Shown one piece after another: positions 1 through 8,324 of a stretch of DNA of 33,798 bases. Under the pieces are notes generated by a model. It saw nothing but the letters and a program-made list of their open reading frames with translations, did no database searches and was not told the DNA's origin. Source of the DNA: Phycisphaerae bacterium (lineage in GTDB: Bacteria; Planctomycetota; Phycisphaerae; Tepidisphaerales; Tepidisphaeraceae); assembly GCA_030448225.1 (NCBI GenBank), contig JAUJNJ010000077.1, positions 1-33,798 of the forward strand. Direction: 5' to 3'. A program made the translations under genes and the position numbers. Within the stretch, counting starts at the first letter, position 1; every line of letters starts with the position of its first letter.

Positions 1-50
1 GCCATCCCGCACGCCGCGGGGGGGGCGCTCCCCGGCCGCGGGAACCGTGA

Positions 51-104
51 ACCGGCCGGGGCGGCCCGCGACTGGGGCGGGCCCCCACCGGCCGGTCTCG
101 TTTT
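51..104 (+). terminator. possible terminator-like hairpin at window edge
   Basis: ACCGGCCGG at 51-59 can pair with CCGGCCGGT at 88-96, with a GC-rich interior, and a short T run (TTTT, 101-104) follows on the plus strand. It could end a plus-strand gene lying left of the window. Both arms are also self-palindromic and the local GC content is extreme, so chance is a real alternative. Nothing else is recognisable in positions 1-219. Confidence 0.25.
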
Positions 105-219
105 GCAGAAGATTCAGGTCCGTTCGGCGGCCGACCGCCGACCCGCCGCCGGCCGCTCCCGCGATCAGGTGCGACAGGGCGGCCGGTTCGGCGGGCCGAC
201 CGTGGCCACTCGCTGCGGC

Positions 220-1341
220 TTAGTCGTCCTTCTTGTCCTTGTCCTTATCCTTGTTCTTATCCTTGTCGTCGCTGCTCTTGTTGTAGCGACCGCGCTCGTC
301 ATCGAGCTTCTTCGTCTGCAGGACCTTGCCCTTCTCGTCCATCGTCACGAGGATGCGCTCGTCGTCCTTGTTCCAGAACTTCGTCTCGAAGACCTGCTTG
401 CCCTGGAACGTGCTCTGGTAGAACTGCGCGGCCTCGCCGCCCTTGGTGGCCTCGCGCATCGACTGGCGGATCGTGTCGGGCATGTTGTCGAACTTCACCT
501 CGCGGCGGGTGGGCTCGAAGTCCAGCACCTTGTCCTGGACGACCTTGCCCGCGTCGTCGACCCGCAGCGCGACGTCCTTGCCCTCGGCGGTGGTGAACTT
601 GCCTTCCCAGACGTCTTGGTTGCCGAGCCGCGAGCGGTAGAAGCGGATGTCGTGGGCGCCCTGCGTCCGCTGCCGCATCACGCGCTGGACCGGCGCGGGC
701 AACTGCTCGAGCGTCAGCGCGCCACCCGCGGGCGTCGCCGTCGGTGCGACGGGCACCGGCACCGGTGCCGGCGCGGGGGCCGGAGCCGGGGTGGGGGCCG
801 GCGCGGGCGCCGGGGCCGGCGGCGGCACGGGGGTTCCCGGGGCGGGTTGCTGGGCGGCGGTGGCGGCGGCCGCGTCGGCGCTGCTGAGGCGGCTCAGGAC
901 CTTGCCCTCGCGGTCGACGCGCACGTCGATCGTCTCGCCGGCGGCGTTCTTGAACGTCGCGCCGAACACCCGCTGGTCGCCACCACCGGCCAACTTGTAG
1001 TAGTCGACCGCCGTTCCGCCCTGCGTTTGCGCCGTCAGGGCGTCGCGGGCGGGGCGGGGCATGTTCTTGAGCAGCGTCTTTTCCTGCTTCTCGGCCTGGC
1101 GGGCTTCCCGCTGGGCCTGACGAGCCTCGCGCTGCTCCTGCTTCTGTTCCTGCTTCTGGCCCTGCCGCTGACCTTGCCCCTGACGCTGGCCCTCGCCCTG
1201 ACGCTGGCCGCGCCCTTCCTGCTCCTGCTGGCGCTGCCGCGCGATCTGGTCCGGCGTGTTCTGCTGCTGCGCCGGCGCCGGCGCGGCGACGATGCCGGCC
1301 AGGGTGAACGTGGCGGCCGCGATGATCATTCGGTGTTTCAT
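220..1341 (-). CDS. secreted protein with three PepSY-like repeats and Q/R- and PA-rich linkers
   Basis: 373 residues. An N-terminal signal peptide (about 1-25, hydrophobic core IIAAATFTLAGIVAA, ending near APAQ) indicates export. Residues 26-88 are extremely rich in Q, R, E and G. Three related modules follow at about 89-150, 210-270 and 282-345. Each has a helix-like start with P and R/M residues, a central 'Y/F-Y-x-x' segment, an aromatic/charged 'F/W-E-x-x-F' strand and a closing 'V-D-x-x-GKVL/V' strand, which resembles PepSY-like/putative beta-lactamase-inhibitor-like domains. A proline-alanine linker (about 166-205) separates modules 1 and 2, and a K/D-only tail (about 358-373) ends the protein. 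AAGGAG at 1348-1353 lies 6 nt before the ATG, which fixes the start. The function is unknown; PepSY-like domains are thought to bind or inhibit partner proteins or cations. The fold assignment is inference from pattern. Confidence 0.85.
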   Translation of the reverse strand: MKHRMIIAAATFTLAGIVAAPAPAQQQNTPDQIARQRQQEQEGRGQRQGEGQRQGQGQRQGQKQEQKQEQREARQAQREARQAEKQEKTLLKNMPRPARDALTAQTQGGTAVDYYKLAGGGDQRVFGATFKNAAGETIDVRVDREGKVLSRLSSADAAAATAAQQPAPGTPVPPPAPAPAPAPTPAPAPAPAPVPVPVAPTATPAGGALTLEQLPAPVQRVMRQRTQGAHDIRFYRSRLGNQDVWEGKFTTAEGKDVALRVDDAGKVVQDKVLDFEPTRREVKFDNMPDTIRQSMREATKGGEAAQFYQSTFQGKQVFETKFWNKDDERILVTMDEKGKVLQTKKLDDERGRYNKSSDDKDKNKDKDKDKKDD

Positions 1342-1578
1342 GTTCTGCTCCTTGCACGATTCATGCCCCGCCGAAGCGGGAGCGCCGTCGATTGCCGCCA
1401 GTAACGCCCCGGCGGCTTTGCGAGAGGAACGTCACACAATCACCGTGCCACACAACGTTCCCTCCGACGCCTCTCATCAACGATTTAGGCCGTTGGGCCC
1501 GCCATGCGCCGGAAAACCGGCGAAGCTTGAACGGCCCCGCCCGGTCCGCCGTACCGGTGACGGCCCGGCCGATAAAGG

Positions 1579-1607
1579 TTGACCTCTTCCCCCGGGGGCT
1601 GTATCAC
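1579..1607 (+). promoter_or_regulatory. predicted sigma70-type promoter for sbcD
   Basis: TTGACC (1579-1584) and TATCAC (1602-1607) are separated by 17 nt, and the sbcD start lies about 40 nt downstream. The match to consensus is 5/6 and 4/6. It lies in the 307-base gap between the divergent PepSY-like gene and sbcD, in which I see no other feature. This is a prediction from consensus only. Confidence 0.4.
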
Positions 1608-1648
1608 CGGTGCCGGACTTCACCCTAACGGCGGGGGCGCGGGGCTCA

Positions 1649-2947
1649 ATGCGTTTCATCCATACGGCCGACTGGCACCTGGGCCGGCTCTTTCACGGGG
1701 TTCACCTCACCGATGACCAGCGCCACGTGCTGGCCGGGCAGTTCCTCGACCTCGTGCGCGACGCCCGCCCGGACGCGGTGATCGTGGCCGGCGACGTCTA
1801 CGACCGCGCCGTCCCGCCGCCGGACGCCGTCGCGCTGCTCGACGAGCTCCTGTCGCGGCTCGTGCTCGACCTGAAGGTGCCGACGATCCTGATCGCCGGC
1901 ACCCACGACAGCCCCGGCCGCCTCAGCTTCGGCTCGCGCCTGCTCGCGGGGCGGCGGCTCTGCGTCTCGGGGTGGGTGACCGCGGTCTGCCCGCCGCGGG
2001 TGCTGAGCGCCGCGCGCGGCCCGTCGCGTTCCACTCGATCCCCTATGCCGAGCCGGCCACCGTGCGGCAGTGCCTCGCCTGCGACGAGCCGCTCGACCAC
2101 AACCTCGCGATGCGCATGCTCACGCAGCGCATCCGCGACGCCGCCGCCGCGGCGGGCGACGGGGCGCGCCCGCCGCGTGGCGATCGCCCACGCGTTCGTC
2201 GCCGGCGGCACCGAGACCGAGTCCGGCCGCCCGCTGAGCGTGGGCGGCGCTGGGGACGGTCGACGCGGCGGCGTTCGACGGCTTCCACTACACGGCCCTG
2301 GGGCACCTGCACGCGCGCAGTCGATCGGCGGCGGCGGCGGCGGCGGCGGCGGCGCGTGCGCTGCTGCGGGTCGCCGCTGAAGTACTCGTTCGACGAGAGC
2401 GACGGCGAAGATCGTCTACGTCGTCGAGATGGACGCCGCCGGCGCGCCTGCGCGTGCGAGGCGGTCGCGATGTCGCCGCGGCGACGTCCGCCGGATCGAG
2501 GGGGAAGATGCCCGACCTCCTGCAGGGCCCGCGGGACGGCCGCTCGACCGACGATTACCTCGAGGTCACGCTGCTCGACGACGGGCCGACCCTCGACGCG
2601 ATCGGCAAGCTGCGCGAGGTCTACCCCAACGTCCTGAGCATCCGCCGCCCCGAGTCGCAGCGCGCGGCGGCGACGCCGCCGACCGTCCGGACGTGCGCAA
2701 GATGAGCGACGTCGCGGCTCTTCCGCAGCTTCTACCACCACGTCCGCGGCGAGGAGTTGCCGCCGGAGCGCGAGGCCGCGTTCGTCGGCGTGGTCGAAGA
2801 TGCGCCGCCGCGAGCGAGGACGCCGCCGCCGCCGCCGCCGCTACGTCGCCGCGCGTTGCCGCCGTCACGCCCACTGGCGAGTCGCCCGCAACAAGGCGTG
2901 CCGCGACGTCCGGCGGTCAGGGAGTCGCCAAGGCCATCGCAGGGTGA
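1649..2947 (+). pseudogene. sbcD: exonuclease SbcD (Mre11-like), frame-broken
   Basis: This is the nuclease subunit of the SbcCD complex, which cleaves DNA hairpins and processes double-strand ends. The first about 105 codons read cleanly: FIHTADWHLGRLFHG (metallophosphoesterase motif I, D-x-H), GDVYDRAVPP (motif II) and IAGTHDSPGRL (motif III). The frame then changes near 1965. Later pieces in alternating frames carry FHSIPYAEP, the helix DHNLAMRMLTQRIRDA, VAIAHAFVAGG, a TALGHLH-type GHxH motif (about 2290-2315), LKYSFDESD, and a C-terminal part from PDLLQGPRDGRSTDDYLEV to VRGEELPPEREAAF. The order and spacing match a full SbcD of about 400 residues, so single-base indels rather than large deletions break it. 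Motif III normally reads GNHD; here Asn is Thr. The 3' end is approximate because the tail is alanine-rich and frame-ambiguous. sbcC follows after a pseudopilin-like gene. Confidence 0.75.
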
Positions 2948-3194
2948 CCGGCGGCGTCATGGCCGGTTGCGGGGGAGTCGCAAGTTTCCCAGGTGAGATT
3001 GTCGGCACTTGCCCCCGTCCTATCGAGCGACACCGCAGACTTCGACGCGGCGTGAACCCGATCCGGACCGTCCGCCGAACGCGCCGTCCCCGGCGCGCGA
3101 CGTCGGTAAGCTGAGATGCCGCCGAACGCTCCCCAGCAGGGCCGAACGTGCGCCCCGAGTCGTCCCACCGGCCGCTGGTCGGGAGGAGCCGTTG

Positions 3195-3867
3195 ATGTAC
3201 CACCGCCCGGCCGGCCCGCGGCGAGGCGCCGCGTTCACGCTCGTCGAACTGCTCGTGGTGATCGGGATCATCGCGCTCCTCGTCGGCATCCTGCTCCCGG
3301 CGCTGGGGCGGCCCGGCGTTCGGCGAAGCGGACCCAGTGCGCGGCCCACCTCCGCTCCGTCGGGCAGGCGGTGGTGATGTACGCCGAGGACAACAAGGGG
3401 TTCCACCCGTTCGCCGCATACGCGAACGTCTCGGCCAACCTGATCCAAACGCCGGACCCGCCCTTCGCCCCGGTCCGGTCCGTGCATTTCTATAGCGGCC
3501 TGCTCGTGGGCCGCTACCTCGGGCGGAACGTGGAGACGATTCTGTGCCCGGCGAGAATGGAGTCGCTGGAGGGCTATCCGGTGGCGTTCTCCTCCCCCGT
3601 CCCGCCAGTTGTGGAGCAACTACATCCACCGCGGCCCGAGGACGAACCTTTGGCCGAAGCTGAACCGGCCGCGGCAGGGCGTGATGCAGGACTGGTATAG
3701 AGTGTCGCCCAACCCGGCCCAACACCCCATTATCAACCACGCCGGTGGCACGAATTGCCTCTACAACGACGGGTCGGTCGTCTGGCACGCCCTGCCGCAC
3801 GTGGGTCGACAACACCATTGAGTCGTGGGACCAACTCGACAGCGGCGAGTTCCGGCCGCGCCTGTAG
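3195..3867 (+). pseudogene. pseudopilin-like protein with prepilin N-terminus and H-x9-DG motif, frame-broken
   Basis: The N-terminus GAAFTLVELLVVIGIIALLVGILLPAL, read in pieces, is a classical type II pseudopilin/prepilin methylation segment: cleavage before F, Glu at position 5 and a hydrophobic helix. The body contains AKRTQCAAHLRSVGQA and VMYAEDNKGFHPF, typical of the large planctomycete family of such proteins. The C-terminal HAGGTNCLYNDGSVVWH is the H-x9-DG signature of that family. Three one-base shifts are visible: a missing G near 3309, an extra G near 3598 and an extra G near 3805. Repairing them gives one continuous protein of about 223 residues ending at the TAG at 3865-3867. The start ATG at 3195 has GGGAGGAG at 3181-3188. 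Such proteins are presumed to be membrane-anchored and exported by a type II/IV-pilus-like machinery; the specific role is unknown. It sits between sbcD and sbcC, an unusual place. Confidence 0.75.
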
Positions 3868-3895
3868 TCGCTCACGACGGCTTGGGGGTCCCCTA

Positions 3896-3994
3896 TAGTT
3901 GCGACGCCCGCGTCGCGGTTGTGTGCGCAGCCACAAGTTCCTCGCGCGTGAGACTCGCCGCTGCGCGTCGACCGCGACGCGGGCGTCGCAACTA
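3896..3994. repeat. nested inverted repeat upstream of sbcC
   Basis: A 24-bp perfect inverted repeat has arms at 3896-3919 and 3971-3994, separated by 51 bases. Each arm contains a smaller hairpin of its own: GCGACGCCCGCGTCGC at 3901-3916 and its complement GCGACGCGGGCGTCGC at 3974-3989. The whole element can therefore fold as one long stem or as two short hairpins. It lies in the 264-base gap between the pseudopilin-like gene (ends 3867) and sbcC (starts 4132). There is no T run directly after it, so it does not look like a simple terminator. It may be a small repeat element or a remnant of one. Confidence 0.8.
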
Positions 3995-4079
3995 CTCCTC
4001 GAACGAATCGTCGAATCCTCCCTCCGTTCCCGTCTGAACCTCTCGCGCTGGAAACGCGACGTCACCGCCCCCGCATTCG

Positions 4080-4108
4080 TTGGCGGCCGCGGGCCCGGCC
4101 GGTATAAG
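4080..4108 (+). promoter_or_regulatory. predicted sigma70-type promoter for sbcC
   Basis: TTGGCG (4080-4085) and TATAAG (4103-4108) are separated by exactly 17 nt, with 4/6 and 5/6 consensus matches, in an otherwise very GC-rich stretch. The predicted start of transcription is near 4115, and the sbcC ATG is at 4132 with AGGAG just upstream. This suggests sbcC can be transcribed separately from sbcD. Confidence 0.5.
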
Positions 4109-4131
4109 AGTGCGGGATCCGTTAGGAGCGC

Positions 4132-7100
4132 ATGAAGCCGACCCGCATCACCGTCCGCGCGTTCGGCCCCTACGCGGGCGAGCAGGTGTTCGACTTCGAC
4201 CACCTCAACGGCCGCTCGTTCTTCCTCATCCACGGGCCGACCGGCGCGGGCAAGACCAGCATCCTCGACGCGATCTGCTTCGCGCTCTACGGCGAGGCGT
4301 CGGCCTCCTCCGCGGCGCCAAGGACGCCGGCGGCACGCGCGTGCTCCGCAGCGACCACGCCGACCCCGCCACCCGCACCGACGTCACGTTCGACTTCCGC
4401 CTCGGCGACAAGCACTACCGCGCCCGTCCGCTCGCCCGAGCAGGACCGCCCGGCCAAGAAGCGGAACAAGGACGGCGTCATCCCGGTCGTCACCCAGGCG
4501 CAGGACGCGACGCTCTGGGACCGCACCAAGACGACCGCCGACGACGAGCCCGGCGACGTGATCGCCGACGGGTGGTCCGACGTGACCGAGGCGGTCGTGG
4601 GCCTCATGGGGTTTCGCTGCGACCAGTTCCGCCAGGTCGTGCTCCTGCCGCAGGGGCAGTTCCAGCGGCTGCTCATGGACAAGTCCGCCGACCGCCAGGC
4701 GGTGCTCGAAACGCTCTTCCAGGTCCACGTCTACGCCGGATCGAACGCGCGCTGAAGGACGCGGCCCTGACGCTGGAGCAGGCGCAGCGCGAGGCGTCCG
4801 GGAACCGCCGCGAGGCGCTGCGCGGCGCCCGCGGCCGAGACGCCCGACGCGCTGGTCGAGCGGCGGGTCACGCTCGAGGCCGACCTCGCCGCCACGCTCG
4901 CCGCCGCCGAACCGCTCCGCGCGCGCTGACGGCCGCGCAGGACGCGCTGGCCGCCGCCCGCGAGGCCGACGCCCGGCTGCGCGAGCGCGACGCGGCGGCG
5001 GCGTCGCTGCGCGACTGCAGGCGCGACGCCGGGAGTTCGCGCTGAAGCACGACGCCCACGCCCGCGCGTGCAAGGCGGCCGCGGCTCGTCGAGGCCGAGT
5101 CGATCGTCAAGCGCCTCCGCGCCGAGGCCGAGGGCTCCAGCGCAAGCTCGTCGCCTCGACGGCCGACCTCGAAAAGGCGAAGGCCGCCAAGGCGACGGCC
5201 GACGCCGCCAAGGCGGCGCAGGACGCGCGCGAGCCGAGCGCGAGGCCGCGCGGCAGGCGGGGCGCACCTCGAGGGGTTGACTGCAAAGGTGCGCGAGCTC
5301 GACGCCGCCCGCCGCACCGCCGACGCCGCCCGCCGTGCCGCCGCCGACGCCGCCCGCGCCCGCGCCGCCGCCGAGGCGGCCCTCGCCACCCGCCGCACGC
5401 TCATCGCGTCGACCGACGCCGAACTTCTGGCCGTCAAGGCGACCCACGCCGAACTGCCGGCGATCGCGCCGCGCCGAAGGCGGCGCAGGCGGCTCGACGG
5501 CCGGCTCAAGCTCGCGTCGGTCGAGCCGCGACCTCATCGACGCCGACGCCGCCGCAAAGCGGTCGACCGATCGCGCCCGCCGCCGCGCGGCAGCACCTCG
5601 CCTGGGCGCGGCAGGCCCGCGACCTCGTCCGCACCAGTTGGGACGCGGGCCAGGCCGCCATCCTCGCGGCGAAGCTCGTGGGGTGCGCTGCCCGGTCTGC
5701 GGCTCGACCGAGCACCCCGCGCCGGCGACGGCCGACGCGGCGCTGCCGTCGCAGCAAAACGTCGAAGAGGCCCGGCGCGCGCAGAAGAGGCCGAGCGGGC
5801 GCTGGCCGGGCGCGCAGGACGCGGCCGCGAAGGACGACGTGGCGGTCGAGAAACTGCGGACGGCGGCCGTCGGCCTGCGCGAATCGCTCGGCCTGCAGAT
5901 CGGCCCCGACGCCGACGCGCTGCGGGCCGAGGTGGGGCGCCTCGCGCGCGCGCGAGCGGTCGGAATCGGCCGGCCTCGACGTCGACAAGGTCGCGGCCCG
6001 GCTGGCGAAGCTGCGCGCCGAGGAGGCGACCGCCGCCCGGCAGGTGGCGGACGCCGAGCGGGCGCAGACCGATGCGGGCGGCCGCCGGCGCGCGGCCGCC
6101 GCCGTGCTGGCCGAGCGCGAGTCGGCGGTGCCCGAGGCGCTGCGGGCCCCGGAGGCGCTCGACCGCGAGAAGCGCGCGGCCGCCGCGCGGCTGAAGTCAT
6201 CGATCGACGCCGCCGACGCCGCCGCCCGCGCCGCCGCCGCCGCGGGCACCGCGCTGACGCGCGTCGAGACCGAGGCGGCGGGCCTCGCCGAGCAGGACGC
6301 GCGCAGCGCGCCGAGGCGGGGCAGGAGCAGGCCGATTTCGTCGAGAAGGCCAAAGCCGCCGGCTTCCCCGACCACGCCGCGTTCGTCGCCGCCAAGCGGA
6401 GCGACGCCGACGTCGATCGCCTCAAGCGCCGACGTGCAGGACTTCCACCTGCGGCTCGGCGCGCCCGCGAGCGCCTCGCCCGCGCCGCCGCGGCCGCCGA
6501 GGGCGTCGATCGCCCGACGTGGCGGCGCTTGGGGGCGGCGTCGGCGGCGGCGCAGCGGGGCGCTGGAGGAGAACGTCGGCCAGGGCAACGTCCTGGCCGA
6601 GCAGCTCCGCCAGACCAAGGCGGTGCTCACGCTTGTCGCAGCTCGACGCGGACCTGAAAGCGGCTCGACGAGCGGTACGCGCTGCTCGGCGACGTCGCCG
6701 ACGTCGCGACCGGGCGCAACGAGTACAAGATGACGTTCCAGCCGCTACGTGCTGGCGCGTTCCTCGACGAGGTGCTCCGCGCGCCACGCAGCGCCTGACG
6801 ATCATGAGCCGCGGGCGGTTCCGCCTCCAGCCGCGTGCGGGAGGCGGTCGCCCGCGCCGGCGGCGGCGGGCTGGACCTGGAGGTGCACGACGGCTTCACC
6901 AGCACCGCCCGCCCGGTCAGCAGCCTGTCCGGCGGCGAGGGGTTCCTCGCGTCGCTCGCGCTGGCGCTGGGGCTGGCCGACGTCGTTCAGTCGCACGCCG
7001 GCGGCATCCGCCTCGAGACGATCTTCGTCGACGAGGGTTCGGCACGCTCGACCCCGAGAGCCTCGACCTCGCCATCCGCGCCCTTCAGGACCTCCAGAAG

Positions 7101-7217
7101 GGCGGCCGCCTCGTCGGCATCATCTCGCACGTGACGGAACTGAGGGAACTGATCGACGCGCGGCTCGAAGTGCTGCCCGGGCGGCGGGGCAGCACCGCGC
7201 GGTTCGTCGTGGGGTGA
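4132..7217 (+). pseudogene. sbcC: exonuclease SbcC (Rad50-like ATPase), heavily frame-broken
   Basis: This is the ABC-type ATPase subunit of SbcCD. The N-terminal half reads TRITVRAFGPYAGEQVFDFD, then the Walker A HGPTGAGKTSILDAICFALYG (about 4232-4294), and FRQVVLLPQGQFQRLLMDKS (Q-loop, about 4627-4686). A long alanine/arginine/glutamate coiled coil follows, with the zinc-hook CPVC at 5689-5700 followed by GSTEHP. The C-terminal part has [23 protein letters not shown] (ABC signature, about 6916-6985) and [14 protein letters not shown] (Walker B/D-loop, one base missing near 7037), ending at the TGA at 7215-7217. The total length, about 1,028 codons, is normal for SbcC. The reading frame changes more than ten times, so the gene is non-functional if the sequence is right. 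All key motifs are nevertheless present and in order, which favours consensus errors. The start is supported by AGGAG four bases upstream. Confidence 0.8.
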
Positions 7218-7258
7218 ACGGGGGCGCCGGGGCATCGAGTCATTCCGCGGAGGGCACC

Positions 7259-8179
7259 TTGGCTGACGCCGGCGAACGATTCCGACCGAAGGCCTTCGAC
7301 GGCGGCCACTACGCTGCGATCGGCGATTACATCGGCGAACGATACCTCGACTGGGGTTTCACCAATGGCACCGTCCACGAGATCACCTTCCTTGAGGACG
7401 CGATGCGGCTCGCTCGCGGTGCACGGATCCTCGACGTCGGCTGCGGCGTGGGCCGGCACAGCTTGGAACTGGCGAGCGCGGCTACAGGCCGGTGGGTCTC
7501 GACATCTCCGCGGGGTTGGTCAAGGTGGCGCGCGATGCGGCATCGCACGAGCGGCTCGACGCCGACTTCGTCGTCGGCGACGCGCGGCAGATCCGTTTCG
7601 ATCGCGCGTTCGATGGCGCCATCTGTCTGTGCGAGGGCAGTTCGGGGCTCGCCGGAAGCGACGACGATCATCTGGCGATCCTCGGCGGGGTCGCGAAGGG
7701 CGGCTGAAGCCGGGCGCGCCGTTCATCCTCACCGCCGTCAACGCCTACGCGGTCGTTCGGCGCGCCCCGCCGAGCTTCGACGTGTACTCGTGCACGTCGC
7801 TGGAGATCGAGACGGTGAGCAACTCCAACGGGGAGAAGCGTGGCGTGGAGATCTACACGTCGGCGTTCACGTTCCGCGAGTTGGAGCTGATGCTGACCAT
7901 GAGCGGGTTGGACGTGGAGGTCGGATACGGCGCGCGGCCGGCCGGTTCGCGGCGAAGCCGCTGACGGTCGACGACATGGAAATCATGGTGGTCCGCGCGG
8001 CGGCCGGCGGGATAGCCAGACGTTTTCCCCACATAACCCCGAGCGCAGGAGATCATGGGCGAGCGTCCCGGAACTGCGGGCACGACCGCGCCAAATTCAG
8101 AATGATCCGCCCCGAGACTCGATTGTCAGCCGGCGGGAAACGGGCCGTCCCCGCGCCGTCCCGTAAAGACATTTATTGA
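7259..8179 (+). pseudogene. class I SAM-dependent methyltransferase, frame-broken
   Basis: The protein shows the Rossmann-type SAM site ARILDVGCGVGRHSLEL (about 7417-7467), then GLDISAGLVKVARDAA in another frame (motif II, from about 7495), then FVVGDARQIRFD and AFDGAICLCEGSSGL (motifs III/IV). The frame changes again near 7690 to LKPGAPFILTAVNAYAVV, and near 7950 to AAKPLTVDDMEIMVV. The C-terminal LTVDDMEIMVV is where members of this family usually end (about 8000); the frame stays open to 8179, so the real stop is uncertain. The chosen start is TTG at 7259 with GGAGG five bases upstream. An alternative GTG at 7214 overlaps the sbcC stop as GTGA. The substrate is not identifiable. Close spacing suggests cotranscription with sbcC. 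Confidence 0.7.
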
Positions 8180-8280
8180 TGGCGGATTCTCGACGTCTTG
8201 GTCATGCTGGCCATGTCGTTGGATCGGTCACGGCGGCACACCTCAGACGCGTCCCGCGGGCCGGCCGCTGCGGGATCCAC

Positions 8281-8313
8281 GTCCGGCGTTTCACACGCGT
8301 CCGGCATTTCACA
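8281..8313 (+). repeat. tandem 15-bp direct repeat in the leader of the delta-60 gene
   Basis: GTCCGGCGTTTCACA (8281-8295) and GTCCGGCATTTCACA (8299-8313) differ at one base and lie 18 bp apart centre to centre. They end 11 nt before the ATG at 8325, so they overlap or adjoin the ribosome-binding region. The spacing could suit a protein bound on one face of the helix, or an RNA-level control element. There is no direct evidence of function. Confidence 0.45.
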
Positions 8314-8324
8314 AGGGTGGGAAC

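Noticed and set aside
103..1404. Leucine/arginine-rich plus-strand frame of 433 codons
   Set aside because: It is the complement of the PepSY-like gene, which has a signal peptide, domain pattern and ribosome site; the plus frame has none of these.
2326..2355. GGC trinucleotide run inside sbcD
   Set aside because: It lies at a frame break and is probably an artefact or a codon run, not a separate repeat feature.
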